A program made the translations under genes and the position numbers. Below the pieces are notes generated by a model, which had not been told where the DNA came from, did not search any database, and saw nothing but the letters and a program-made list of their open reading frames with translations. A stretch of 64,000 bases of DNA from CALINF01 sp039980455 (GTDB lineage Bacteria; Pseudomonadota; Gammaproteobacteria; Pseudomonadales; Halieaceae). The stretch spans positions 496,001-560,000 of the forward strand of contig JBDXCG010000004.1 in the NCBI GenBank assembly GCA_039980455.1. The letters run 5' to 3'. Shown piece by piece: positions 35,180 to 43,922 of this stretch (positions are counted from its first letter, which is position 1; every line of letters starts with the position of its first letter).

Positions 35180-36097
35180 CTATTTCTTATCTGCTGTTAC
35201 TTGCCAGCCAATGATGACTCGCTCTATAGACTCCCCATCACCACTAGTGATCGGTACGGGCGCAGCGGCAACCAGTCCAGAGGCTGCCAGCAGCTCTGCG
35301 ATTTTTGCGATGCCGAGTTCTGATCTGGCGGCCTGGTCCAGTTGTGACAGTCTTGCCTGCTCCGCCCCCAGTCGCTGATGCATGGCATGGGCGAGTGCGG
35401 TTGCCCGCTCAGGTTGAGATTGCCGATCACTGATGACCCGATTTATGCCCTCCATGATTTGTCCCCAGATATGGCGAGACTTGGCTGTGGGCTCTGCCAG
35501 GAAGCGTTGGCCAGCGTGCTCCAGGTTCTCATCGCTAGCCGCCCCGTGAACGTATGCCACCAGAGTTTCAATCACGCCTCCCGGTTGCATTAGCAGGTTG
35601 ATCTCATGCAATGTGCGCCTGCCTGAGCTTAAGATTGCGCTGCTCTCATGGTGGACTAACAGCATCAACTTGCCTTTTGGCGCGAGTACTCTTGCCGCTT
35701 CGGGCACAGATTGTTGGTAATTGGAGTACTCCAAACCGAACTGGCTGGTGATAGCGTCAAAGCTTTCGTCATCATATGGCAGCTTAGCGATATCGACATT
35801 ACCCAAGAACTCCGCGCTAGCCAGCGGATGATCACTGCTCACGTGCTCGTGGGGATTGATATGGGCGCTGTCTACCCCGATTATCTTGAGATCGGGACGC
35901 GCGGACAAAAGTTGTTGTGGGACAGCGCCATTGCCCGTCGCTAAATCCAGCACTCGGGCATTGCTTGGTAGCTCAGCAGCGAAACGCTGCCATAGATTCG
36001 CGATGACCTGCGCATCTTGTTCTTCACTGCCGGTGATACAACTGTTGAGTGCACCGCCTTCCCAATACATTGACCAGGGCTCATGGTTCTCATTCAC
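35180..36097 (-). CDS. Class I SAM-dependent methyltransferase
   Basis: 305 residues from GTG with GAGGA nine bases upstream. Methyltransf_11/25-type fold: motif I ARVLDLATGNGAVP (about 48-61), GVDSAH as the ribose-binding acidic end of strand 2, and LPYDDESFDAITSQFGLEY as motif IV. The C-terminal 120 residues are helical and may give substrate specificity. It starts 10 bases after the receptor stop, so it belongs to the FecIR-receptor operon. The acceptor is unknown; co-location with hydroxylases suggests a shared modification target, which is inference. Confidence 0.85.
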   Translation of the reverse strand: MNENHEPWSMYWEGGALNSCITGSEEQDAQVIANLWQRFAAELPSNARVLDLATGNGAVPQQLLSARPDLKIIGVDSAHINPHEHVSSDHPLASAEFLGNVDIAKLPYDDESFDAITSQFGLEYSNYQQSVPEAARVLAPKGKLMLLVHHESSAILSSGRRTLHEINLLMQPGGVIETLVAYVHGAASDENLEHAGQRFLAEPTAKSRHIWGQIMEGINRVISDRQSQPERATALAHAMHQRLGAEQARLSQLDQAARSELGIAKIAELLAASGLVAAAPVPITSGDGESIERVIIGWQVTADKK

Positions 36098-36107
36098 AGG
36101 TGGTTCC

Positions 36108-39104
36108 TCAGAAACGCTGGCTTAGCTTGGTGTACCAATAGCGCCCGCGCAACTCGTGTGAGCGACCATCAATATTGTCGTTAAAGGCGGAAGTCGCCAG
36201 AGGCGCGTTCTCATCCAATAGGTTGTCGATCCCTAGAGTCCAGCGCAGGCCTTGCAAAAAATCGAACTTGTAGCTCGCTTGCATATCGTGCACTGCCCAC
36301 TTGTCGATATCCCGGGAGTCGTTAGTGCCGGGTCGCACCTCTTGCATGGAGTCGACGAAGTGAATTTCGTAGCCTGCCTGCCACCGCTTGCGTATCCAGC
36401 GCAGGTTGGCTTGACCCTTCCACTGCGGAATGCCGCCTAAGCCCTCAGAGGCTTCATCTCGGAACGTACCCGCAAAGTCAATCTCCTGAGAGGACGAATC
36501 CAGACGTGCCAAGTATTCATCTAGATAGGTTACGCTGCTGGCTAGTATAAACTTGCCCCATCTTGAATCGGGTATAACGTAGCGCGCGGTAAAGTCCGCG
36601 CCCTGTACTTTGCGGCGCCCCACATTGATATTGTCTGCGGTGACCAAAACCAGATTGCCTGCCGCATCGCGTTGCACTCGATCTGCAAACGCGCCGGAGC
36701 GGGCGTTCTGGCTAACGATAAACTGAGCGCTCGATGACACCACGTCAGATTGCTCGATAAGAAACAGGTCGGCCGTTACTGTCAGCCCGCCGATGTTGGT
36801 AGGTGTCCAGACGATACCGGCGCCATAGCTGTCAGACTTTTCTGCATCCAGCTTGGGGTTGCCCCCTTTCTCGGTTAAAAACTGATTCCGGGTAGGGTCT
36901 GCTTGCACCACGCAGCCCGGCAGCACGCCGACGTTTTGTTCAACGGTACAAGGATCATTGATAAACGCCTGATCCTCGCTAAGGCCTTCATATAACTCGT
37001 TGAGGCTGGGCGCGCGAAACCCCTTTGCGTAAGTGCCCCGTAACAGCACCGCATTACCTATTTGAAACACTAAGCCGAGTTTGGGAGCAGCGTTATTGCC
37101 AAAGTCGCTGTAGTCTGAGTAGCGAAAGGCCGCTTCGATATCCAGTCCCAGCGAATTCGCGCTATTGCGCCAGGCAGGCACGGTGACTTCTGAAAAGAAT
37201 TCTATGATGTCGCGATCACCGCGAGTGAGTTCAAAGTTATTGCCCCCGATAGTGCCTCCGCTGGCAATGAGTTGATCGGGGCGCTTGCTGGTGGCTTCGT
37301 TTCGATACTCAAAGCCGAACGCAAGATTGCCCCGTCCGTAGGGCAAGCTGAGTACTGCGTTACTGGCACTGGCGCTCAGGCTCGACAACGTTGAGTAACC
37401 GCTGACATCGCCTTTGGTGCGGATAAAGTCCACCTGATCGTGGGTGATCGAGCCCGGTGTGCCCAGCAGATTCACAGGGACACAGCCATCGATCTCCGCG
37501 CCCTGGCAATTGCTGGCTGGCCCAAGGGCTTGTCGCAATCGATCGGCGTTCACGATGCTCGTTATTGTTTCGTCTGCCTCGCTTCGGCTCCAGTTATAGG
37601 CCAGGTCCCAGTTCCAGTCATCGAACAGGCCTTCAAGCGATGCGGCAAAGCGGGTAACTTCAGATTCGTTGCGCTGCGAGCGAACCGGAAACTCCACTAG
37701 TCGTCTGCGCACATCCAGGAGTGTCTCGCCGAAGCTGTTGTATTGGTTGTTTACATCAATGGGAATTGGCTCTTGTTCGAAGCCGGTAAAAACCGGTGTC
37801 GGCGCCAGCGTCGCCTTGGATTCGGTCTTCACATACGATGCATCGATGGCAATGGTGATCTGCTCGTTAAAATCGTAGCTCGCATTTGAATAGATGCTGC
37901 TGCGATCGAGTGGCACAATCGCACTGGTAAAAGCCTGGTAGTCGAACAGATCTTCATCCGTTGTGGCTCGATAGCCACTATTTGTTGCAATCAGAGCTGA
38001 ACCGTCAGAGAGAACAACGCGGCTGGCGGGTGTGGCGCTGGAGCGTTGATCTGTTCCGCCTCGCGCACGGGTATCGGCGCTGCGCGATACGCTTCGGTCT
38101 CGGCTGTAAATGGGGTCCTGATCGTATGCCGAGGCAGATAGAAAGAATGATCCGTTAGGCAGCGCGGTACCATATTGCACTGTATGGGTCTGGGTTCTCA
38201 GGTCGCCTCGTGACGCTTCTCCGTAAAAGGTTTCTGCGAGAAAGCCACGAAAATCCTGCTTCATAATGACGTTAACAACACCTGCGATGGCGTCCGACCC
38301 ATAAACTGCCGAGGCGCCATCCTTGAGAATCTCTATTCGCTCAACGGCCGCCGGAGGGATACTGTTCAGGTCTACCGCTTCACCGGCGAGTCCGTCGTTC
38401 GCTACGCGCCTACCATTGATCAGAACCAGCGTATTGCTTGCGGGCAACCCTCGCAGTGTGACGGTGGCTGTGCCATCTCCGCCGTTAGATATGGCGGTAC
38501 TGATAGCATTTCCGGCCACTGCCGGTACGAACTTCAGAATTTCCCCCAGCGTCTGTGCACCACTGGATTCGATATCAGGCGAAGAGATAACCTCTACTGG
38601 CGCGGCACCCACGTAGTCTGAACGCCTGATACGTGAACCAGTCGTGCGGCTACCGTAGATATACGTTTCTTCTATGCCCGGCGTGTAGACGGGGTAGTTG
38701 GCGAGCGTGGCCGCGGAGTCTGGGCAATCTCGGGGGTTGCTGCTGTTGTCTGCACACGAGGCCTCAAACACCGCGATGATATGATCATCCATCGCCTCCC
38801 AGTCCAGCCCTGAGCGGTTCAGCAACTTTTCCAGTGCGCTCTTGTTTGTCTGTTTACCTACAACGGCATCAACCTGAAGATGTCGGGTGAGTTTGTCTGA
38901 GAAAACGATGTATAGGCCGCTTTGTCGGCTGAATTCGATTAAGGCAGCGGAGAGCTGGCCAGCGTCAATATCGAACACCGAACTGTCATCAACGGTTGCG
39001 AACGTGTGTGATGACCAACAACTGATAGTGGCAATCAAGGGGAGCAGCCATGACCGCAGCCATCGCTTGGAGGATTTCAATGACTGCCGACCAATGCCAG
39101 GCAT
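36108..39104 (-). CDS. TonB-dependent receptor with N-terminal signalling (STN) domain, FecA-like
   Basis: 998 residues. Hydrophobic N-terminal signal (about 15-36), secretin/TonB short N-terminal domain (about 40-115; FDIDAGQLSAALIEFSRQSGLYIVF, the FpvA/FecA signalling domain), plug (about 165-290; VTLRGLPASNTLVLINGRRVAND, DGASAVYGSDAIAGVVNVIM) and barrel ending in WYTKLSQRF. The signalling domain plus upstream FecR and ECF sigma genes indicate cell-surface signalling: ligand binding outside activates the sigma factor through the periplasm. The plug is close to that of the receptor at 25731. Substrate unknown; iron complex or oligosaccharide are both possible. Confidence 0.92.
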   Translation of the reverse strand: MPGIGRQSLKSSKRWLRSWLLPLIATISCWSSHTFATVDDSSVFDIDAGQLSAALIEFSRQSGLYIVFSDKLTRHLQVDAVVGKQTNKSALEKLLNRSGLDWEAMDDHIIAVFEASCADNSSNPRDCPDSAATLANYPVYTPGIEETYIYGSRTTGSRIRRSDYVGAAPVEVISSPDIESSGAQTLGEILKFVPAVAGNAISTAISNGGDGTATVTLRGLPASNTLVLINGRRVANDGLAGEAVDLNSIPPAAVERIEILKDGASAVYGSDAIAGVVNVIMKQDFRGFLAETFYGEASRGDLRTQTHTVQYGTALPNGSFFLSASAYDQDPIYSRDRSVSRSADTRARGGTDQRSSATPASRVVLSDGSALIATNSGYRATTDEDLFDYQAFTSAIVPLDRSSIYSNASYDFNEQITIAIDASYVKTESKATLAPTPVFTGFEQEPIPIDVNNQYNSFGETLLDVRRRLVEFPVRSQRNESEVTRFAASLEGLFDDWNWDLAYNWSRSEADETITSIVNADRLRQALGPASNCQGAEIDGCVPVNLLGTPGSITHDQVDFIRTKGDVSGYSTLSSLSASASNAVLSLPYGRGNLAFGFEYRNEATSKRPDQLIASGGTIGGNNFELTRGDRDIIEFFSEVTVPAWRNSANSLGLDIEAAFRYSDYSDFGNNAAPKLGLVFQIGNAVLLRGTYAKGFRAPSLNELYEGLSEDQAFINDPCTVEQNVGVLPGCVVQADPTRNQFLTEKGGNPKLDAEKSDSYGAGIVWTPTNIGGLTVTADLFLIEQSDVVSSSAQFIVSQNARSGAFADRVQRDAAGNLVLVTADNINVGRRKVQGADFTARYVIPDSRWGKFILASSVTYLDEYLARLDSSSQEIDFAGTFRDEASEGLGGIPQWKGQANLRWIRKRWQAGYEIHFVDSMQEVRPGTNDSRDIDKWAVHDMQASYKFDFLQGLRWTLGIDNLLDENAPLATSAFNDNIDGRSHELRGRYWYTKLSQRF

Positions 39105-39138
39105 GTAAACTCCGGCTACGACATCTTGTCATAACCCT

Positions 39139-39180
39139 CTGAAATTGATGGACTTTAATCCCCCCTAGGGGGCTTCAGAG
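39139..39180. promoter_or_regulatory. Nested inverted repeat in the fecR-receptor gap
   Basis: A central CCCCCTAGGGGG palindrome (39163-39174) is flanked asymmetrically by TCTGAA and TTCAGA. It lies in the 88-base gap between fecR and the receptor start, where a promoter for the partner sigma factor would be expected. It could be an operator, an attenuator or a processing site. Confidence 0.4.
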
Positions 39181-39192
39181 AACCGTTATATC

Positions 39193-40170
39193 TTACTGGT
39201 CGGATTTGAGCAACTGAACCGTGGAGCTGTCTACTTGAATGACGCGCACATCCAGGCTGCGCTCTAATGCCGCAAGGATGACATCAGGCTGATCTACCCT
39301 GAAAACGCCAGAGACGCTGAGCATTGCCAGCTCTCTATCGCCTAGCAGAATATGCAGATCGCTGTAGCGCTCAATCTGATGAACGAGCTCATGCAGTGGT
39401 AGCTGTTCAGCCAATATCTCGCCGCGCTGCCAGGCCAACTGCTTTGACGCATCAACTTCAGCCTGTGCATTTAGCCCATTCCTGTCGGCGATAAGATGGT
39501 GATTGGCAGTCAGGATGTCGCTGGCAGGCATGCGGCTGCCTGAATTGCCCAATTCGGTAACTTTGACAACACCTTCTACCACGGTGATGTCGACTGTCTC
39601 ACTATCGCTGCGGTAGATATTGAAAGCTGTGCCTACCACTGTGGTACGCGCCACGCCGGCATCGACATGAAAGGGTCGTGCGGGATTTGAGGTTACCTTG
39701 AAGTAGGCTTCGCCACGAATAAGCTCGATGTAGCGCTCTTCGTCACTGTAGCTCACCGCGATCCGGCTATCCGTATTGAGTGCTACGGTTGAAGAGTCGT
39801 CGAGCTGGAAAGTTTGCTGTTCGCCCTTCGCGGTCTGATAGTACTGCGTGGGTGTCTCCAGCGGGGAAAGTGGCCACAACGCTACGGCAACAACAAGGCA
39901 AGCCGCGGCTGCAACTGCGGCTGACACAAACCAGCGTCGCTGATTTGCCGCTGGAGTTTCTAAAGCTGTGTCGAAGGGCATAACGCTGAGCACGGCTGTA
40001 TCGTCCCAGAACTCCAGCATATGATCCATCGCTGCGCGATGTTCGTCCTCTGCGAGCCACAGGGCGAATGCGTTGCGATCATTCTCGCTTGCTGAATCTG
40101 ATCGAAAGCGTGCAATCCACCCGAGGGCGTCGTCACAGTCTTTGTCAAATTGTTTGAATGTGTTATCCAT
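39193..40170 (-). CDS. fecR: FecR family anti-sigma regulator
   Basis: 325 residues. The N-terminal cytoplasmic part (about 1-80) contains the DUF4880-like ALGWIARFRSD ... FALWLAEDEHRAAMDH segment, one membrane helix lies at about 82-101, and the periplasmic FecR domain covers about 115-215 (GEQQTFQLDDSSTVALNTDSRIAV, GEAYFKVTSNPARPFHVDAG, VVGTAFNIY). A C-terminal STN-like segment (about 245-320; HELVHQIERYSDLHILL) resembles the receptor signalling domain. It should pass the receptor signal to the sigma factor encoded upstream. 130 bases separate it from the sigma gene. Confidence 0.93.
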   Translation of the reverse strand: MDNTFKQFDKDCDDALGWIARFRSDSASENDRNAFALWLAEDEHRAAMDHMLEFWDDTAVLSVMPFDTALETPAANQRRWFVSAAVAAAACLVVAVALWPLSPLETPTQYYQTAKGEQQTFQLDDSSTVALNTDSRIAVSYSDEERYIELIRGEAYFKVTSNPARPFHVDAGVARTTVVGTAFNIYRSDSETVDITVVEGVVKVTELGNSGSRMPASDILTANHHLIADRNGLNAQAEVDASKQLAWQRGEILAEQLPLHELVHQIERYSDLHILLGDRELAMLSVSGVFRVDQPDVILAALERSLDVRVIQVDSSTVQLLKSDQ

Positions 40171-40246
40171 TCCCTACACCCGCGCAGGCGTTCCTGCTAT
40201 GGGGTTTGCCTCCAGACAGCCTGCGACCGTCATAAAAATACTATAG

Positions 40247-40277
40247 CTTATAATTGTTGTATTAGTAGAACGGTCAA
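40247..40277 (-). promoter_or_regulatory. Possible promoter upstream of fecR
   Basis: In the 130-base gap between the sigma factor gene and fecR the minus strand carries TTGACC (40277-40272) and TATAAG (40252-40247). The 19-base spacing is long for sigma-70, so the match is weak. It suggests fecR-receptor can be transcribed apart from the sigma gene. Confidence 0.3.
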
Positions 40278-40300
40278 GTGAGCACTTACCGCAATGAAAT

Positions 40301-40870
40301 TCAGTCTTGTTTGGGCTTTTTTTCAACCGTGTTGTCGGGGGAGAAGGCGAGATTCATTGACGCACGGCAGTGCTTGAGTGCCTGCAGGATATATTTCTCC
40401 ACACTGGAGACGGATACGTTCATCTCCTGAGCGATAGCGCTGTACGACATGCCACTTTTACGATGCAGCAAGAAGGCCTGTTTTACTTTGAGAGGTAGTT
40501 CGTCCACTGCCGCGTAAAGCTGGGTAAGCTTTTCTCTGGCGTCCAGAATTTGCTCGGGCGACGCGGCGTTGGCGTTGATATCCAGGGGTTCGCCTTCTAC
40601 GTTGTGAACCTTCTCCAGCTTGATAAAGCGAAAGTGCAGACGCCGCCGCCGCAGCTGGTCGACGGCAAGGTTCGTAGCGACCTGGAACAGGTAGGCCCGT
40701 GCGTTATCTAACTGCTGTGGCTGCTCCATTCTATGCAGCCGCAAGAATGCCTCCTGTGCAACTTCCGAGGCATCCTCCGGGCTATCGAGCTTGCGGGCCA
40801 GATACTTTTGTAGCGCGAGCTGATGCTCTGTTACTAGTTGCGCTAGAAATTTGTCTTTATTGTCAGACAC
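40301..40870 (-). CDS. ECF sigma factor, FecI-like
   Basis: 189 residues from GTG. Region 2 is at about 15-85 (ASEVAQEAFLRLHRMEQPQQLDNARAYLFQVATNLAVDQLRRRR) and region 4 at about 115-170 (LPLKVKQAFLLHRKSGMSYSAIAQEMNVSVSSVEKYILQAL). The SVEKYI ending and adjacent FecR and STN-receptor genes identify the FecI type. It starts only 22 bases after the serA stop on the same strand, so besides its own control it may receive transcription from the serA promoter. Confidence 0.93.
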   Translation of the reverse strand: MSDNKDKFLAQLVTEHQLALQKYLARKLDSPEDASEVAQEAFLRLHRMEQPQQLDNARAYLFQVATNLAVDQLRRRRLHFRFIKLEKVHNVEGEPLDINANAASPEQILDAREKLTQLYAAVDELPLKVKQAFLLHRKSGMSYSAIAQEMNVSVSSVEKYILQALKHCRASMNLAFSPDNTVEKKPKQD

Positions 40871-40892
40871 TCAAAAGGACTCTTGCGGATTC

Positions 40893-42122
40893 CTAAAACA
40901 GTACGCGAGCACGAATCGTGCCCTCTACAGCGCTGAGCTTCTCTAGCGCCATTGGGGAATATTCAGCGTCTACATCGATAACGACATAGCCTATCTGGTC
41001 ATTGGTCTGCAGGTATTGTGCAGAGACATTGACGCTGTTCTCCCAGAACACGTTGTTAATAGCACTCATGACACCAGGTATGTTGTGGTGTACATGCAGT
41101 AATCGGTGACTGCCCGCGTGTTCGGGCAGAGCGACCTCAGGAAAGTTGACTGAAGAGGTGGTTGTGCCATTGTCACTGTAACGAGCAAGCTTTTCAGCAA
41201 CCTCCATCCCAATATTCTCCTGTGCCTCGACCGTACTACCGCCAATGTGTGGCGTGAGAAACGTATTGTCGAATGAACGCAGCGGAGAAATAAATTCATC
41301 GTCGTTGGAGCGGGGCTCTTCTGGAAACACGTCTATGCCGGCTCCACCGATATGACCGTCTTGCAGCTTGCTGGAGAGGGCGCCGATATCGACCACAGTG
41401 CCCCGCGATGCATTTAGAAGAACAGCGCCAACTGGCATTAACTCCAACTGTCGTGCACCGATCATATTGCGGGTGGACTCAGTCTCCGGCACGTGCAGGC
41501 TCACCACGTCTGAGTTCGCCAGGAGGTGAGCAAGGCTAGGCACTTGTCGTGCGTTGCCCAGCGGTAGCTTGTTAACCACATCGTAGAACTGCACCTGCAT
41601 ACCCAGGCCTTCTGCAATAACGCCCAGTTGCATGCCGATATTGCCATAGCCAATGATCCCGAGTCGTTTGCCGCGAATCTCAAATGCGTTTGCCGCAGAT
41701 TTTTGCCATTCACCCCGGTGAGCTGCCAGGTTCTTTGCAGCCACGCCACGCAACAGCAATATTGCTTCAGCGATGACCAGTTCGGCAACGCTGCGGGTAT
41801 TGGAGAACGGCGCATTGAATACAGCGATGCCTCGCTCAGTCGCGGCAGTCAGATCAACCTGATTAGTCCCAATGCAGAAGCACCCGACTGCGACCAGTCG
41901 CGACGCCTCCGAGAGCACCTCTTCTGTAAGCTGTGTTCTTGATCGTATGCCGACAAAGTGAGCGTTTTTGATCGCTGCCTTGAGCTGCTCTGTAGGCAGT
42001 GCCTTGGGGTGTTGCTCGATATTGGTATATCCGGCCTGCTCCAGCGCGGCAATAGCAGACGGATGTACGCCTTCTAACAGCAGAAACTTGATCTTACTTT
42101 TTTCAAACGACTGTTGCGCCAT
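40893..42122 (-). CDS. serA: D-3-phosphoglycerate dehydrogenase SerA
   Basis: 409 residues, as in E. coli. Oxidises 3-phosphoglycerate in the first step of serine synthesis. N-terminal KIKFLLLEGVHPSAIAALEQAGY, substrate-domain IRSRTQLTEEVL, NAD site LGIIGYGNIGMQLG, HVPETEST and HIGGSTVEAQENIG (catalytic His) are present; a C-terminal ACT domain (about 335-409) is the serine-sensing module. It is divergent from the D-2-hydroxyglutarate dehydrogenase gene, its functional partner. Confidence 0.97.
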   Translation of the reverse strand: MAQQSFEKSKIKFLLLEGVHPSAIAALEQAGYTNIEQHPKALPTEQLKAAIKNAHFVGIRSRTQLTEEVLSEASRLVAVGCFCIGTNQVDLTAATERGIAVFNAPFSNTRSVAELVIAEAILLLRGVAAKNLAAHRGEWQKSAANAFEIRGKRLGIIGYGNIGMQLGVIAEGLGMQVQFYDVVNKLPLGNARQVPSLAHLLANSDVVSLHVPETESTRNMIGARQLELMPVGAVLLNASRGTVVDIGALSSKLQDGHIGGAGIDVFPEEPRSNDDEFISPLRSFDNTFLTPHIGGSTVEAQENIGMEVAEKLARYSDNGTTTSSVNFPEVALPEHAGSHRLLHVHHNIPGVMSAINNVFWENSVNVSAQYLQTNDQIGYVVIDVDAEYSPMALEKLSAVEGTIRARVLF

Positions 42123-42249
42123 GCAATGAAAACTCCAGTGCAGTGATTTGAGTGCAAATACGTGTACAGGGCAGGGGATAAAAGGGCGGCTATGTTAACA
42201 TATGCACGGTTTTATCCCTTACCGTGTGAAAATTACCGTAGGAGCTCTG

Positions 42250-43647
42250 GTGAGCCATCTCGACCCCTCAATCTTGTCTGCATTGCAGGCTATCGTGGGC
42301 GCCGATCGGGTGCTGATCGACGCTGACGCGCTCGAATCATATGGCAGCGATTGGACCCGTGTATTCACGCCGGCGCCATGCGCGATCGTATTACCCGGGA
42401 CGGTTGAGGAGGTGCAAGCCGTGGTAGTGCTGGCCGCTGCGCAGCAGCTTGCTGTTGTCCCCTCGGGCGGTCGCACGGGCCTTAGCGCAGGCGCTGTTGC
42501 TCATCAGGGAGAGTTGGTAGTTGCACTTGATCGGCTGAACCGCATTGGCGACTTCAATGCGATCGATCGTACGGTCACCTGCGGAGGTGGCGTGATCACT
42601 GCGCAACTGCAGGATTTCGCCGAGCAACAGGGTCTTTATTACCCTGTGGACTTTGCGTCCAGTGGCTCTAGCCAGATCGGGGGTAATATCTCCACCAATG
42701 CCGGGGGCATAAAGGTGATTCGTCACGGTATGACTCGAGATTGGGTAGCTGGTCTTAAGGTTGTCACCGGCACGGGTGAACTGTTAGACCTTAATCGTGG
42801 CCTGATCAAAAACAATGCGGGCTACGACCTGCGCCAGTTGGTAATTGGAGCAGAAGGCACATTGGGACTGGTAGTGGAGGCGACGATGCAGTTGGATCGC
42901 CCACCGGGTGACACGTCTGTCATGGTGCTAGGCCTGCCGGATATGGGTGCAATTATGCAGGTACTCGCGACGTTCCAGAGTCAGATCGATTTGTTAGCGT
43001 TTGAGTTCTTTTCGGAACTGGCTTTACAGAAAGTAGTAGAGCATCAGGACCTGCAACGCCCGTTTGGTACACCGACACCCTATTACGCGTTGCTGGAGCT
43101 TGAAACGGCAACTCAAGCGCAGGCAGAACAGGCCATGCTGCTGTTTGAGCAGTGTGTTGAGGCAGGCTGGGTGCTCGATGGGGTCATCAGCCAAAGTGTT
43201 GCTCAGGCACAATCGCTGTGGCGGCTGCGAGAGGATATTTCAGAAACGATCTCTCGTTGGACGCCGTATAAGAACGATATCTCTACACTGATTTCCAAAG
43301 TGCCTGACTTCCTGGTTGAAGTAGAGGCAGTTGTTGAGCGTGAGTATCCGGAGTTTGAGATCGTGTGGTTCGGGCATATTGGCGACGGTAATGTGCATCT
43401 CAATATATTGAAGCCCGACGAATTATCGATGGATGAGTTTCAGGCGCGCTGCGGTAGCGTCAGTCGGTGGGTGTTTGAAATTGTACAGCGCTATGGCGGC
43501 AGCGTGTCCGCGGAGCACGGAGTAGGTCTTCTCAAAAAGGACTATCTGCACTACAGCCGCTCTGCGGCCGAAATCGCCATTATGCGAGAGGTGAAGAAGG
43601 CGTTCGATCCACACGGAATTATGAATCCCGGTAAAATCTTCGATTGA
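42250..43647 (+). CDS. FAD-binding oxidoreductase, probable D-2-hydroxyglutarate dehydrogenase
   Basis: 465 residues from a GTG with TAGGAG five bases upstream; an ATG 16 codons earlier is less likely. FAD-binding domain type 4 (about 35-180; VVPSGGRTGLSAGAV, SSGSSQIGGNISTNAGGIKVIRHGMTRDWV) and FAD-oxidase C domain with the metal-site motifs IGDGNVHLNIL and AEHGVGLLKKDYL. SerA enzymes also reduce 2-oxoglutarate to D-2-hydroxyglutarate, and a neighbouring D2HGDH recycles it, as shown in Pseudomonas. Adjacent divergent serA supports this over D-lactate or glycolate dehydrogenase, which share the fold. Confidence 0.85.
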   Translation: MSHLDPSILSALQAIVGADRVLIDADALESYGSDWTRVFTPAPCAIVLPGTVEEVQAVVVLAAAQQLAVVPSGGRTGLSAGAVAHQGELVVALDRLNRIGDFNAIDRTVTCGGGVITAQLQDFAEQQGLYYPVDFASSGSSQIGGNISTNAGGIKVIRHGMTRDWVAGLKVVTGTGELLDLNRGLIKNNAGYDLRQLVIGAEGTLGLVVEATMQLDRPPGDTSVMVLGLPDMGAIMQVLATFQSQIDLLAFEFFSELALQKVVEHQDLQRPFGTPTPYYALLELETATQAQAEQAMLLFEQCVEAGWVLDGVISQSVAQAQSLWRLREDISETISRWTPYKNDISTLISKVPDFLVEVEAVVEREYPEFEIVWFGHIGDGNVHLNILKPDELSMDEFQARCGSVSRWVFEIVQRYGGSVSAEHGVGLLKKDYLHYSRSAAEIAIMREVKKAFDPHGIMNPGKIFD

Positions 43648-43759
43648 TTCCGAGCTTTATGATACTGCGAAGGTCAGTGTTTCGTGATGTTGCGGCAAGC
43701 AGCTCTTCTGCGGCCGGGAGTGAAGCTGAACTCAGATCACTGGTTAGTTGCTCGCACCC

Positions 43760-43863
43760 TGGCGGCGTATAGCTGGTGGCGGACACGCTACAAGCACATC
43801 CATGTGGGCTCGGATGCGGCCATCCTTGGCCGCATACGGTCCACCACCAGCTATACACCGCCA
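43760..43863 (-). repeat. Nested palindromic repeat element B (between D2HGDH and rpiA)
   Basis: Outer arms of 25 bases (43760-43784 and 43839-43863) match at 23 positions; the other two would be G-U pairs in RNA. Inside are hairpin 1 CACA-TCCA-TGTG (43795-43806) and hairpin 2, a 9-bp stem ATGCGGCCA/TGGCCGCAT with loop TCCT (43814-43835). Layout, loop type and the ACGC ... GGGCTC linkers match element A at 16058. On the minus strand the loops read CATGGATG and CAAGGATG. The element fills most of the 275-base gap between two convergent genes; the remainder shows nothing recognisable. Confidence 0.85.
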
Positions 43864-43922
43864 AGGCGCTGTTAGTAGCGTAAATCCAGAACATTCGGCC
43901 CAGGCTTATACCCGCCTTTGCC

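Noticed and set aside
25731..40870. Accessory region as a mobile genomic island
   Set aside because: No integrase, transposase, tRNA boundary or direct repeats are visible, and base composition does not shift sharply by eye.
43760..43863. Element B as a bidirectional intrinsic terminator of the convergent D2HGDH and rpiA genes
   Set aside because: The position fits, but neither arm is followed by a T run and the same structure occurs inside the metK-ahcY operon. A termination role is not excluded; it does not explain the nested conserved hairpins.
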